Positions 8,423 through 17,064 of a stretch of 64,000 bases of DNA are shown here, piece after piece. The translations under genes were made by a program, and so were the position numbers. The notes under the pieces were generated by a model. That model saw nothing but the letters and a program-made list of their open reading frames with translations, had not been told where the DNA came from and ran no database searches. Every line of letters begins with the position of its first letter. Position 1 is the first letter of the stretch. Source of the stretch: Bacteroidota bacterium (GTDB lineage: Bacteria; Bacteroidota; Bacteroidia; Chitinophagales; Chitinophagaceae); assembly GCA_018267515.1 (NCBI GenBank), contig JAFDYJ010000035.1, positions 1 through 64,000 on the forward strand, in the 5' to 3' direction.

Positions 8423-10027
8423 TCAGCATTCCTTTTCCAGTACTGTAACGATTTTGGCATAATACTCTCTTGCCCGTTCCGGTGTACTTCCGATACATAC
8501 GACACCCAGTTTTCCAAATTGGGATAAAGCGCCAATCAGGTGAAACATCACCCCTTCCTGGGATGTACCGTCATAATGCAGGTCATTCATCATGGCAATA
8601 TCAATAAGGTCATGAGGAGAAAGCCCGATATATTTCTCACTCTTTAAATTGTCAGAGCAGAAATAATAGCGGATCAGGTGCCCCTTGGATGTATAATAAA
8701 GACCTTCCTCCGGGTTGTACCGGCCATCCGTTAAAAACTGCAGCATCATAAAAGGATGGGTGGTCCCGCCTTTTCGCAGGTTTATTTCAATGGCATAATG
8801 TTTCCAACCCCGTCCGACCGGGTCATCTGGGCGGGCATCTTTCTCCAACACAGAAATGAAATCAATGGCAAATCTTCCCAGCACACCTTTCTTTTCAAAG
8901 GAAGCGGCAACTTTTTTACCCAAAATACCCAGCTCAATTGAATATTCTTTTGAGGCAGGAAAGTGTGCCCCGATATAAACCTGGCCGCTTTCTCCACCCA
9001 GCTCCTGGTCATGAGTAGAAATAATATCAATTTCGCCAGAAGGTGTTATTCGGCATTGTACCGAAGGTGATTCTTTTCTTAATCCTTCAATAAATTCTTC
9101 GGCAATGCCACCCATGACGAAAAACTTCTGCAGGAACATTTCATAGCTAAGATCTTCGGAAACCATTTTAAGCTGTTGTTTTAAATGATCCCTGATCCAT
9201 TGCTTTTGATTTTTACTCTCTTCAATTCCTTTGTAGTAAAAAACAGCATTGCCATCTCCTGAAAATCCGTCATTAATTTTTAATACTGCTTTTCTTAAAA
9301 CAGGATTTCCCTTTTTTAATTCAGCCAATGCATTAATAATATCGTCTTCCGATTTCAGATCCTCAAAGCCGGCGGGCACCAGCAAACCGCATTCTTTAAA
9401 AATTTTCCGGCTATTGCTTTTGTTTCCTAATTCAAACAGATCGGGGTCGCAACCGTAGATAGGAATCTGCAATCGTACTGCCAGGCTTCTTTCCAATGCA
9501 GTTACATTGAAACAGGACATATGAGCTTCATGATCCGGGGGAATAAAGTCACGAATACGGTTTATCAGGCGTGGCCGCTCCAGGATTTTTTGTGTCAATG
9601 GTTTGGAAGAAGAATCATGACAACTGAGTAGAGTGAGTCTTCGCAAAGCATGATAGCCGGTAATACCCGGCAACATATGCAGGTAATAATCTACAATGAT
9701 GGGGTCTATGGTTTCACTGGTAACATAAATAACATGAGTACGAGGCATGCGCAACAACATCAGCATACAAAGCAGTCGTTCTTCATAATGATTGACTCCG
9801 CTGACTTTAGCAAGTATTTCCGGGTCCATAGTAAGCGACGGAATAATAACAACGGTACGTGGCGCCAGCTTATCAGGAAAAATATTCTGAAATTGAAGCG
9901 GGAATCTTTCCTGGAGTTTTTTAAACATTAATACTTCGGCTACCGAACCCGGTTCGGGTATTCCCGAAAACCCATTACCGGCTGATCCGGCATTTTTCAA
10001 ATCGCTCAGTGAGGTTGGCATAACCAT
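8423..10027 (-). CDS. PGM1-like ATP-grasp peptide/carboxylate-amine ligase
   Basis: 534 residues. The C-terminal two thirds is an ATP-grasp fold: KAVLKINDGFSGDG (about 246-259) is the ATP-binding beta region and YAIEINLRKGGTTHPF carries the ExN Mg-binding motif. The overall layout matches the family named after PGM1, the pheganomycin peptide ligase, and related carboxylate-amine ligases. It is predicted to join an amino group to a carboxylate with ATP. No peptide precursor, guanidinophenylglycine or other natural-product genes are nearby and the gene looks monocistronic, so the substrate is unknown. It is cytoplasmic, with no signal peptide. Confidence 0.85.
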   Translation of the reverse strand: MVMPTSLSDLKNAGSAGNGFSGIPEPGSVAEVLMFKKLQERFPLQFQNIFPDKLAPRTVVIIPSLTMDPEILAKVSGVNHYEERLLCMLMLLRMPRTHVIYVTSETIDPIIVDYYLHMLPGITGYHALRRLTLLSCHDSSSKPLTQKILERPRLINRIRDFIPPDHEAHMSCFNVTALERSLAVRLQIPIYGCDPDLFELGNKSNSRKIFKECGLLVPAGFEDLKSEDDIINALAELKKGNPVLRKAVLKINDGFSGDGNAVFYYKGIEESKNQKQWIRDHLKQQLKMVSEDLSYEMFLQKFFVMGGIAEEFIEGLRKESPSVQCRITPSGEIDIISTHDQELGGESGQVYIGAHFPASKEYSIELGILGKKVAASFEKKGVLGRFAIDFISVLEKDARPDDPVGRGWKHYAIEINLRKGGTTHPFMMLQFLTDGRYNPEEGLYYTSKGHLIRYYFCSDNLKSEKYIGLSPHDLIDIAMMNDLHYDGTSQEGVMFHLIGALSQFGKLGVVCIGSTPERAREYYAKIVTVLEKEC

Positions 10028-10166
10028 ATTTTAATAACTCGCTTCGAATACTTTTTTTGAGAAGGACGGACACAGTTAAAATAAGCCGGAGTATATCCGA
10101 CTTGATTGTCTTCGTTTCAGATCATTTATAAAATTAAATTCTTTTTCTTATGTACACTAAATTTTC

Positions 10167-10190
10167 TGAAGGGTCGGCCCGTACCCTTCA
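10167..10190 (-). terminator. Stem-loop downstream of anmK
   Basis: An 8-bp perfect stem (tgaagggt / acccttca) with an 8-nt loop, about 46 bp past the anmK stop. It lacks a strong T-tract, so it may be a weak terminator or a mRNA-stabilising hairpin. Otherwise the gap 10028-10236 shows nothing recognisable. Confidence 0.4.
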
Positions 10191-10236
10191 AGGAGGAAAA
10201 GAATCAATATAGCTTACTATCAACCCCGGTAGAGGA

Positions 10237-11325
10237 TCAGGCTTCCTGCCCGTTCCATAAAGCACCGCCGATACTATCTTTTTCTGCACCCGTTACGGAT
10301 GAGAGTACATTATTCTCCTGCCGCCAGCGGAGTATTCCGATAAAAGCCATTATCATAGCTTCTTTATAATTCACCAATTTCACATCCGGCATTGAAATTT
10401 GTATATCCAATGGAAGTAATTCTTCTTCTAATCTCCTGATGAGAAAATGGTTGAGTGCACCCCCACCGGTAGGAAGAAGCCGATGGCCACCTTGAGAAAG
10501 TGGCAATCCGGAAATTGATTTTTTTAGCTGATAGCAAATATGCTCTACATAAGTTCTTAAACCATCTCCAATAGCTGCGCCTGAATCAAGAATCATGGGA
10601 AAAACGATTTCAGTGCCAAACTCATTAGCTAATGATTTAGGGAAAGAGAGTTTGTAATAGTCCAATGCATTTAATTTTTCCAATAAACCTGTATTAACTT
10701 TTCCGGCAGCAGCTATTTTTCCATCTTCATCAAATTCTTTACCCAGCTTATTGGCAAGCATATTTAAAACCCGGTTTGCAGGACAAACATCGAAGGCAAT
10801 ATATTTTTCTGACTTGTATGAAATATTTGCAATTCCACCCAGGTTTAAAAAGAGATCATAATTATCAAACAAAAGTTTTTCTCCTATGGGAACAATAGGT
10901 GCACCTTCACCTCCCAAAGCTACATCAACAGCTCTGAGATCCGTCACCACCGGCAGCCGGGTTTCCGCGGCAATGGCAGCCCCATCTCCCAATTGAGCTG
11001 TCATTTTTTTGGAAGGCATATGAAAAGTAGTGTGCCCGTGCGATGCAATCAGTGAAACCTGGTAGTGCAAACCTTTTTCTTCAATAAACCTTTTTACCTG
11101 GTTCCCGATGTAATGGCCATATTCCGTATGTAATAAAAGATAATCCGCCGCTGGCAATATTGTTGCATTTTTTAACTTCTGCATCCAATCGGTAGAATAG
11201 GGATAACAATCTGCTTCCAGAATTTCATAGCTCCATTTACCGCCGTTTTCATGAAATTCAGTAAAAGCAATATCCAGCCCGTCCAGCGAACTGCCACTCA
11301 TCAAACCAAGAACCCTGTAAACCAT
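10237..11325 (-). CDS. anmK: Anhydro-N-acetylmuramic acid kinase
   Basis: 362 residues from the start at 11325 (MVYRVLGLMSGSSLDGLD); a 27-residue extension is open but lacks the family pattern. AnmK hydrolyses and phosphorylates 1,6-anhydro-MurNAc to MurNAc-6-phosphate in peptidoglycan recycling. Visible motifs are the phosphate-binding GLMSGSSLDGLD at the N-terminus, ASHGHTTFHMP, GDGAAIAAETRLPVV with a following DLRAVDVALGGEGAP, LNLGGIANIS and LPTGGGALN. It is divergent from upp, with the intergenic region carrying a promoter-like box. Confidence 0.95.
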   Translation of the reverse strand: MVYRVLGLMSGSSLDGLDIAFTEFHENGGKWSYEILEADCYPYSTDWMQKLKNATILPAADYLLLHTEYGHYIGNQVKRFIEEKGLHYQVSLIASHGHTTFHMPSKKMTAQLGDGAAIAAETRLPVVTDLRAVDVALGGEGAPIVPIGEKLLFDNYDLFLNLGGIANISYKSEKYIAFDVCPANRVLNMLANKLGKEFDEDGKIAAAGKVNTGLLEKLNALDYYKLSFPKSLANEFGTEIVFPMILDSGAAIGDGLRTYVEHICYQLKKSISGLPLSQGGHRLLPTGGGALNHFLIRRLEEELLPLDIQISMPDVKLVNYKEAMIMAFIGILRWRQENNVLSSVTGAEKDSIGGALWNGQEA

Positions 11326-11346
11326 TTCGATTAATATTTTAAAGAT

Positions 11347-11354
11347 TAGATTTG
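11347..11354 (+). promoter_or_regulatory. Candidate Bacteroidota -7 box for upp
   Basis: tagatttg matches the consensus TAnnTTTG exactly, 79 bp upstream of the upp start. No clear TTG at -33 is visible, so the call rests on the -7 box and the divergent gene arrangement. Confidence 0.4.
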
Positions 11355-11432
11355 CCGGGCAAATTACGAATAACGGCTCAAGGAAAACAGAATTGAGAGG
11401 TATCAATTATCCATTATTCAAATTAAAGCAGA

Positions 11433-12083
11433 ATGATTTATAACCTCAGCGAACAACACAGTTTGGTCAGCAACTGGGTCAGCGAATTGCGGGATGTGGA
11501 CGTACAACATGACCGTATGCGGTTTCGGAGGAACCTGGAACGGATTGGCGAAGCCATTGCCTATGAGATCAGTAAAATTCTTCCCTTTGAGGAAAGAGAA
11601 ATCACTACTCCTTTGGGCACTGCTGTAAGTAAGGTTTTAAAAGAGCAACCGGTTTTGGCAACTATATTACGGGCAGGAATACCGTTGCACCAGGGTTTAT
11701 TAAATTTCTTTGACAGAGCTGATAATGCCTTTATATCTGCCTACCGGAAACACAATAAAGATGGTTCTTTTGAAATCAACCTCGAATACATATCATGTCC
11801 CGATCTTGAAAACAGGATTCTCATCATTTCGGACCCGATGCTGGCAACGGGTTCTTCCCTCGTAAAAACCATTCATCATTTAAGAGAAGAAGGCCCGCCA
11901 AAAGAAATACATGTGGTTGCTGCCATTGCCTGCACCGTTGGAATTGAATACGTTAAAAGAGAACAACCTACCGTAAAAATCTGGTGTGGGGACATTGATG
12001 ATGAATTGACTGCCAAAGGATATATTGTACCCGGCCTGGGCGATGCCGGAGATCTTGCATTTGGTGTTAAAACTCAGAACTAA
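11433..12083 (+). CDS. upp: Uracil phosphoribosyltransferase
   Basis: 216 residues, the usual length for UPRT, which makes UMP from uracil and PRPP in pyrimidine salvage. The PRPP-binding loop is seen in ILIISDPMLATGSSLV, and the uracil-binding C-terminus as YIVPGLGDAGDLAFG. The conserved ILRAGIPLHQG segment is also present. The gene is monocistronic, starting divergently from anmK, and is followed by the PorP/SprF gene after about 90 bp. Confidence 0.96.
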   Translation: MIYNLSEQHSLVSNWVSELRDVDVQHDRMRFRRNLERIGEAIAYEISKILPFEEREITTPLGTAVSKVLKEQPVLATILRAGIPLHQGLLNFFDRADNAFISAYRKHNKDGSFEINLEYISCPDLENRILIISDPMLATGSSLVKTIHHLREEGPPKEIHVVAAIACTVGIEYVKREQPTVKIWCGDIDDELTAKGYIVPGLGDAGDLAFGVKTQN

Positions 12084-12176
12084 AGCAGCAATATTCTCTC
12101 AGAATTAGTCGTTGTATTATTATAACGGACATCTTTTTTTTTGTATTTTTCCAATTCACATCCTGACAATTTGAAA

Positions 12177-13190
12177 ATGAAAAAACTGTTTTTTACCCTT
12201 ATCCTTTGTGAGGCATTGATGAGTGTATCAAATGCACAGGATCCTAATTTTTCACAATTTTTTGCTTCTCCCCTCACTTTGAATCCTGCCATGACCGGAA
12301 AATTTGATGGTGTGTACCGGGTTGCCGGAAATTACCGCAATCAATGGCCTACTATTAATAATGCCTTTACCACGGCAACCGCTTCTGTTGATTTCGGAGT
12401 TTTAAAAAGACGCATTCCGGATTATGATCAGTTCGGTATTGGTATTATGGGTTTTTCAGACCGGGCCGGAAACGGAGTTTTGGTTTCTAATTCAGTGGCT
12501 TTATCTGTTGCCTATCACAAATCACTGGATGAAGACGGCTATCACCAGATCGGTGCAGGCTTTCAGGGCGGATTCATGAATAAAAGACTTGATCTTACCA
12601 AAGTTGTTTTTGAAGATCAGTTGACACCTTTTGGATTTACAGGAGTGACCGGAGAAATTTTCAGCAGTAACCAGATCAATGTTAAATATTTTGATCTGAA
12701 TGCAGGAGTATTTTATAATGGCACAACCAACGGTTATAATAATTTTTACCTGGGCGCCTCTATGTATCATATCAACCGGCCCAAAGAATCTTTCCAGGGC
12801 GGGCAATATTTTTTAGCAGCAAGGACAACGGTGCAGGCCGGTGGAAGAATCCCGGTAGGGCCATTAAATTCTTTTCACTTCAGCGCTAATTACAGCTTGC
12901 AGGCCAAAGCTCATAATGCAATGATAGGCGGTGCTTATTCATTAAACATAGCCGGCGACGAAGACAACCCGACAAATCTTTACTTAGGTAGCTGGTATCG
13001 TTTTGGTGACGCAATTATTCCTTATGTCGGGCTTGAGTTTGGTGAATTTCAACTGGGAGCTACCTATGATGTAAATATTTCCAGGCTGAAGCCGGCATCC
13101 AATATGAGGGGCGGCGCAGAAATATCTCTCATCTACATCAAGAGGCCATCTGATCCAAATACTAAAAAACTTAACTGTCCTAAATTTTAA
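12177..13190 (+). CDS. PorP/SprF family type IX secretion system membrane protein
   Basis: 337 residues from ATG 12177; upstream in-frame extension begins only with a TTG and lacks a signal sequence. A signal peptide (LFFTLILCEALMSVSNA) precedes the family hallmark QDPNFSQFFASPLTLNPAMTG. The rest is a beta-barrel pattern ending in GGAEISLIYIKR. PorP/SprF proteins are outer-membrane components related to the gliding and type IX secretion machinery. Here the gene is alone, without the usual large adhesin partner, so its client is unknown. Confidence 0.92.
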   Translation: MKKLFFTLILCEALMSVSNAQDPNFSQFFASPLTLNPAMTGKFDGVYRVAGNYRNQWPTINNAFTTATASVDFGVLKRRIPDYDQFGIGIMGFSDRAGNGVLVSNSVALSVAYHKSLDEDGYHQIGAGFQGGFMNKRLDLTKVVFEDQLTPFGFTGVTGEIFSSNQINVKYFDLNAGVFYNGTTNGYNNFYLGASMYHINRPKESFQGGQYFLAARTTVQAGGRIPVGPLNSFHFSANYSLQAKAHNAMIGGAYSLNIAGDEDNPTNLYLGSWYRFGDAIIPYVGLEFGEFQLGATYDVNISRLKPASNMRGGAEISLIYIKRPSDPNTKKLNCPKF

Positions 13191-13274
13191 ATTCCTGCAA
13201 GGATTTTTCAAAGAACACCTGATTTTTTTTAATCATATTCCATCTATTCTTTTATCTTACGGCATTTAGCCGGG

Positions 13275-14606
13275 ATGAAAAAACTTTTCATCAATCTGAG
13301 TTTTTGGGTACTGCTTTCAATCATTGCAGGTATATTGGTGGGTCAGTTTGCCCCTAAAGTTGCATTATATCCCATCTTGCAGGAACCCTGGAAAACAAGA
13401 TTTTTAGGGCAAGAGCTGGAGCTCGGTACCACACTGAGTGAATTTTTGGGAAAACTCTTTATAAGTATTGTCAAACTATTTATCAATCCCATTATTTTCC
13501 TCACCATCACTCTTGGCATTATCAATATGGGAAACCTGAAAAAGGTAGGACGCATTGGTGTCAAAGCATTGTTCTATTTTGAAGTGGTTTCCACTTTTGC
13601 TTTAATTGCAGGAATAGTCGTCGCATTGCTGGTTCAACCCGGGCACGGCGTTATCACTTCTGTATCATCTGCCCCGGATATTTCAAAATATGCCAACGTC
13701 AAAAGTTTTAACTGGATACATTTTTTTAAAGAAAATTCAACTCTCCAGGTTTTGACGCTTGCATTGCTTTCTGGAATTATTATCAGTCAATCTTCTTATC
13801 GTCTCAGGGTTATTGCATTTCTCCAGCCTATTGCAAAAGTTATTTTCACGGCTTTACATAAAGTCATGTTGCTGGCTCCTATCGGTGCATTCGGGGGAAT
13901 GGCATTTACCATCAGTAAATACGGAGTCAGTGCTTTAGTGCCCCTGGCAAAACTGATGGGAACCGTATATGCCACCATGGCTGTATTTATTTTCCTGGTT
14001 TTATGGCTCATTTTAAAACATTACAAAGTCAGTATTTTTAAATTATTAAAATATATCCGGGAAGAATTGCTGATTGTACTGGGTACTTCTTCTTCTGAAT
14101 CCGTTTTACCGAATTTAATGGAAAAGCTGGAGCGTATGGGATGTTCCAAGCCTGTTGTAGGGTTGGTAGTACCGGCAGGATATTCATTTAACCTGGATGG
14201 AACCACTATTTATTTGTCTATGGCCATGATATTCCTGGCACAGGCATTTCACATTCATTTATCCATCGGTCAGATATTTACCATCATTGGAATTTTAATG
14301 GTAACATCAAAAGGTGCCGCCGGGGTGGCCGGCAGCGGCTTTGTAGTTTTGGCTTCTACTATTACTGCTATAAAAGTTATTCCTATGGAAGGGCTGGTGT
14401 TATTATTAGGTGTGGACCGCTTTATGTCTGAAGCAAGGGCTATCACAAATTTCATTGGCAACAGCGTGGCAACAATATGGATTGCGAATAATGAAAACGA
14501 ATTTAATCGTAAAAAAATGAAAGCCGCATTTGATAATGTGGAAGAAACAGAAAACATTGTTATGGACAACCTGACTGCAGACACAGTTATATATAAAGAT
14601 GATTAG
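13275..14606 (+). CDS. Dicarboxylate/amino acid:cation symporter (DctA-like)
   Basis: 443 residues with the eight-helix, two-hairpin layout of the DAACS family. Key motifs: the serine-rich hairpin GTSSSESVLP, the substrate and cation-binding helix GYSFNLDGTTIYL, and SKGAAGVAGSGFVVLA, which resembles C4-dicarboxylate carriers (DctA) more than glutamate carriers. It imports dicarboxylates or acidic amino acids with sodium or protons. The exact substrate cannot be fixed from sequence. It converges on the glycosylase gene with only 7 bp between stops. Confidence 0.92.
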   Translation: MKKLFINLSFWVLLSIIAGILVGQFAPKVALYPILQEPWKTRFLGQELELGTTLSEFLGKLFISIVKLFINPIIFLTITLGIINMGNLKKVGRIGVKALFYFEVVSTFALIAGIVVALLVQPGHGVITSVSSAPDISKYANVKSFNWIHFFKENSTLQVLTLALLSGIIISQSSYRLRVIAFLQPIAKVIFTALHKVMLLAPIGAFGGMAFTISKYGVSALVPLAKLMGTVYATMAVFIFLVLWLILKHYKVSIFKLLKYIREELLIVLGTSSSESVLPNLMEKLERMGCSKPVVGLVVPAGYSFNLDGTTIYLSMAMIFLAQAFHIHLSIGQIFTIIGILMVTSKGAAGVAGSGFVVLASTITAIKVIPMEGLVLLLGVDRFMSEARAITNFIGNSVATIWIANNENEFNRKKMKAAFDNVEETENIVMDNLTADTVIYKDD

Positions 14607-14613
14607 ATCGCTT

Positions 14614-15225
14614 TCATTTTATCCTACCGCTTACATAAGGATTCCCTTTTATAAAAAACCGGTAAGGATATCCGGCGGCTTCACCCGAACCCTCAACTCC
14701 GATTCTCGGAGATACGCCAACAATTTTTTTATCCGGAATAAACGCATCATCGGCGATAAAAATCGTATCACTCTGCAGAGAAATGCCATTTTGCCTTACT
14801 GTGATACCCAATGAAACAGATAAGCTGCCCGGGCCTTTCGTAATGCTGTAGTCAGGCTTTTTTTTATTTCTCCGTTTTAGCATTTCGGAAATTCCTTCTA
14901 CCGGCTCTACTGCACGGATGAGTATGGCATGTGGGATTCCCTTTTTATTCGTCACTACATTAAATAGATGATGGATGCCATAACAGATATATACATATGC
15001 TGTTCCGGCTTTTTCATACATCACATCATTCCGGGCAGTTCTACGACCTTTATAAGCATGGGAAGCTTTGTCAATGACACCATTATATGCTTCACATTCC
15101 ACAATGCGGCCGGACGTAATAACTGAATTCCAGTTCGTCACCAATATCTTTCCCAACAATTCTCTTGCAATCTGTAAAACATCCGTTCTGTCATAAAAAG
15201 AAGCTGGTATTTTCCTCATGGTCAA
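14614..15225 (-). CDS. DNA-3-methyladenine glycosylase (AAG/MPG type)
   Basis: 203 residues, the typical length of the Pfam Pur_DNA_glyco family. It removes alkylated purines such as 3-methyladenine in base excision repair. Family features are ARELLGKILV near residue 20, GRIVECEAYNG with the catalytic Glu, DKASHAYKGRRTARNDVMY, YVYICYGIHHLFNVVT, and the C-terminal GVSPRIGVEGSGEAAGYPYRFF. It converges with the DctA-like gene. Confidence 0.95.
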   Translation of the reverse strand: MTMRKIPASFYDRTDVLQIARELLGKILVTNWNSVITSGRIVECEAYNGVIDKASHAYKGRRTARNDVMYEKAGTAYVYICYGIHHLFNVVTNKKGIPHAILIRAVEPVEGISEMLKRRNKKKPDYSITKGPGSLSVSLGITVRQNGISLQSDTIFIADDAFIPDKKIVGVSPRIGVEGSGEAAGYPYRFFIKGNPYVSGRIK

Positions 15226-15279
15226 TTACTAACTGTTTTAATTATGGTTTATTTATATTTACTCATCCAAATGTAAAAC

Positions 15280-16038
15280 TTGCTCAAGGAAATCGTCATA
15301 GCCATCCAATCTTTCTCTGAAGTGAATCAATTCATACGGAAACACAAGCTTTGGAAATGGATTATTATTCCCGGAATCATTTATGCAATCCTGTTCATCG
15401 TCAGCATGTACTTGTTCAGTAGTTCGGCTACCCATGTGATTGACTACCTGACCACAACCACAGGGCTGGGTGATCGCATTTTAAAGTTTCAAAATAGCTG
15501 GCTTGGATTCCTGTTCACCTTTGCAGGAATTATTCTTTGGCTTCTATTATTGCAATTTTACTTCTCACTATTCAAGTATCTTATTCTCATCATCGGTTCT
15601 CCGGTATTTGCATACCTGAGTGAAAAAACGCAGGTAATCCTGGAAAACAAAGACCAGGAAACCAATTGGGCAGAATTGAGCCGGGATGCCTGGAGGGGTA
15701 CCCGCCTGGTTTGCCGCAATGTACTGTGGCAAACTTTTTTCTTCATTATGCTACTGCTATTGACTTTAGTTCCGGTTGCAGGCTGGATTACACCTTTGAT
15801 TGCTTTGTTTCTTGAATGTTATTACTATGGTTTTTCAATGTATGATTACAGCTGCGCCAGGCAAAAAATTACATTAAAAGAAAGTATTGATTTTGCCGGC
15901 AGACATAAAGGTCTTGCAATAGGTAACGGCCTGGTCTTTTACCTGATGCATGGAGTAATAGGAATCGGCTGGGTATTGGCGCCGGCTTATGCTATTATAG
16001 CAGCCAACATTAGTTTATATAAAGTCAAAAACACTTAA
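15280..16038 (+). CDS. EI24 (CysZ-like) domain membrane protein
   Basis: 252 residues with about four to five hydrophobic segments (around 25-50, 75-110, 150-185 and 215-240) and the EI24/CysZ pattern, including YLSEKTQ near residue 110. The start is TTG at 15280: an in-frame TAA lies 6 nt upstream and the next ATG would delete the first helix. E. coli CysZ imports sulfate, but Bacteroidota members are not characterised and no cys genes are near. The next gene starts directly after the stop codon, so the two are co-transcribed. Confidence 0.82.
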   Translation: MLKEIVIAIQSFSEVNQFIRKHKLWKWIIIPGIIYAILFIVSMYLFSSSATHVIDYLTTTTGLGDRILKFQNSWLGFLFTFAGIILWLLLLQFYFSLFKYLILIIGSPVFAYLSEKTQVILENKDQETNWAELSRDAWRGTRLVCRNVLWQTFFFIMLLLLTLVPVAGWITPLIALFLECYYYGFSMYDYSCARQKITLKESIDFAGRHKGLAIGNGLVFYLMHGVIGIGWVLAPAYAIIAANISLYKVKNT

Positions 16039-16740
16039 ATGCCCCGGGGAACCGTGTATCTCATTCCTTCTTTGCTTGATGAGGAAAGTATAGAATGCAT
16101 TCCGCCTTATGTTTTGTCTGCTATCCATAACTGTAAAATATTTTTTGCAGAGAATGAGCGAACAGCCCGCAGGTATTTAAAAAAATTGCAAAAAGAAATT
16201 GTCATTGACGAATATGAATGGCACACATTATCGGAAGAACCGGCCCTGATTGAATTGTTTTGTCAAAAACTGAAAGAAGGAAAAAATATCGGGATCATAA
16301 GCGAAGCCGGTTGTCCGGGGGTGGCAGATCCGGGGCAAGTATTGGTTAAAAAAGCTCATGAACTGAATGCCGGAGTAAAACCACTAACCGGACCGAATGC
16401 AATTCTGATGGCTTTGATGAGCAGTGGCATGAATGGACAACGATTTCAGTTTCTCGGCTACCTTCCGATTAAAGATCCTGACAGAAGCCGGGCTATAAAA
16501 GAAATGGAAGCAGAATCACAAAAAAAGAATTGTACTCAAATCTTCATAGAAACTCCATATCGTAACAACCAGTTGTTAGCAGCCTTGCTGAATCATTGCA
16601 AACCCAACACACAGCTGTGTATTGCAGCCGGCCTCACTTCTCCCCAAGAACAAATAAAAACCTTACGTATTTCTCAATGGAAACAAAACATACCCGACTT
16701 GAATAAAGTTCCGGTAACATTTTGTTTGTGGGCACAATAA
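16039..16740 (+). CDS. SAM-dependent methyltransferase, RsmI/tetrapyrrole methylase family
   Basis: 233 residues. It has the tetrapyrrole-methylase fold with RsmI-like landmarks: GTVYLIPSLL at the N-terminus, ISEAGCPGVADPGQVLV (compare the ISDAGTP...SDPG motif of RsmI), PLTGPNAILMALMSSG, FQFLGYLP and FIETPYRNNQLL. RsmI 2'-O-methylates C1402 of 16S rRNA; this protein is shorter, lacking the RsmI C-terminal part, and is probably a paralog with a related or unknown target. It abuts the EI24 gene with no gap. Confidence 0.85.
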   Translation: MPRGTVYLIPSLLDEESIECIPPYVLSAIHNCKIFFAENERTARRYLKKLQKEIVIDEYEWHTLSEEPALIELFCQKLKEGKNIGIISEAGCPGVADPGQVLVKKAHELNAGVKPLTGPNAILMALMSSGMNGQRFQFLGYLPIKDPDRSRAIKEMEAESQKKNCTQIFIETPYRNNQLLAALLNHCKPNTQLCIAAGLTSPQEQIKTLRISQWKQNIPDLNKVPVTFCLWAQ

Positions 16741-16789
16741 AAGAGCCGCCACTTAACAAAAAATTTATACCATTGAATTGATAATTGTA

Positions 16790-16797
16790 TATTTTTG
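16790..16797 (+). promoter_or_regulatory. Candidate Bacteroidota -7 box for the arginine operon
   Basis: tatttttg fits TAnnTTTG exactly, with a TTG 14 bp upstream (16773-16775), slightly closer than usual. A transcript would start near 16804, about 25 nt before the candidate leader peptide. No other gene lies between this and the operon. Confidence 0.45.
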
Positions 16798-16827
16798 TTG
16801 CCTATTTATAAATGACTATTTTTTAAA

Positions 16828-16944
16828 ATGATCAATAGTCTGAAACATACCAAGCAATTCGCCTTTCACGGGCCATTAACCACCGGTGTTTATGCCGTGG
16901 CATTTGATGTCTTCATTTATGTACGACCTCGACGTGGTTGCTGA
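16828..16944 (+). CDS. Candidate arginine leader peptide (38 codons)
   Basis: A short frame from ATG 16828 to TGA 16942-16944. Its C-terminus is FIYVRPRRGC, with three Arg among five codons (CGA CCT CGA CGT); two use CGA, a rarely used codon in neighbouring genes. The stop codon lies inside the 5' arm of a hairpin. It sits in the 324-bp leader of a complete arginine operon, immediately after a promoter-like box. This fits ribosome-mediated attenuation by Arg-tRNA supply. That role is inference; the peptide is too short for homology by eye. Confidence 0.5.
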   Translation: MINSLKHTKQFAFHGPLTTGVYAVAFDVFIYVRPRRGC

Positions 16945-17011
16945 CAGGACGAGCTGCTAACCAGGCCCCTGTCAGTGAAAAATTTCCGTTGCCTGCCGTT
17001 TATCAGGCAGG
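16941..17011 (+). promoter_or_regulatory. Candidate attenuator hairpins of the arginine operon
   Basis: Hairpin A pairs ctgacagg (16941-16948) with cctgtcag (16968-16975). Hairpin B pairs cctgcc (16992-16997) with ggcagg (17006-17011). The caggc at 16962-16966 in the loop of A can instead pair with gcctg at 16991-16995 in the 5' arm of B, and ggtt 16936-16939 can pair with aacc 16959-16962, so alternative folds exclude each other. Neither hairpin is followed by a clean T-tract, so the mode of termination is uncertain. The rest of 16741-17064 is otherwise empty. Confidence 0.45.
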
Positions 17012-17064
17012 TTCCACTTTCAACCGGATTGGTAATCCATATATTTTAAACAATCTTTTTTACT

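Noticed and set aside
16941-16975. Intrinsic terminator in the arginine leader
   Set aside because: The stem is good but is followed by gtgaaaaattt rather than a T-tract, so I list it only as part of an attenuator candidate.
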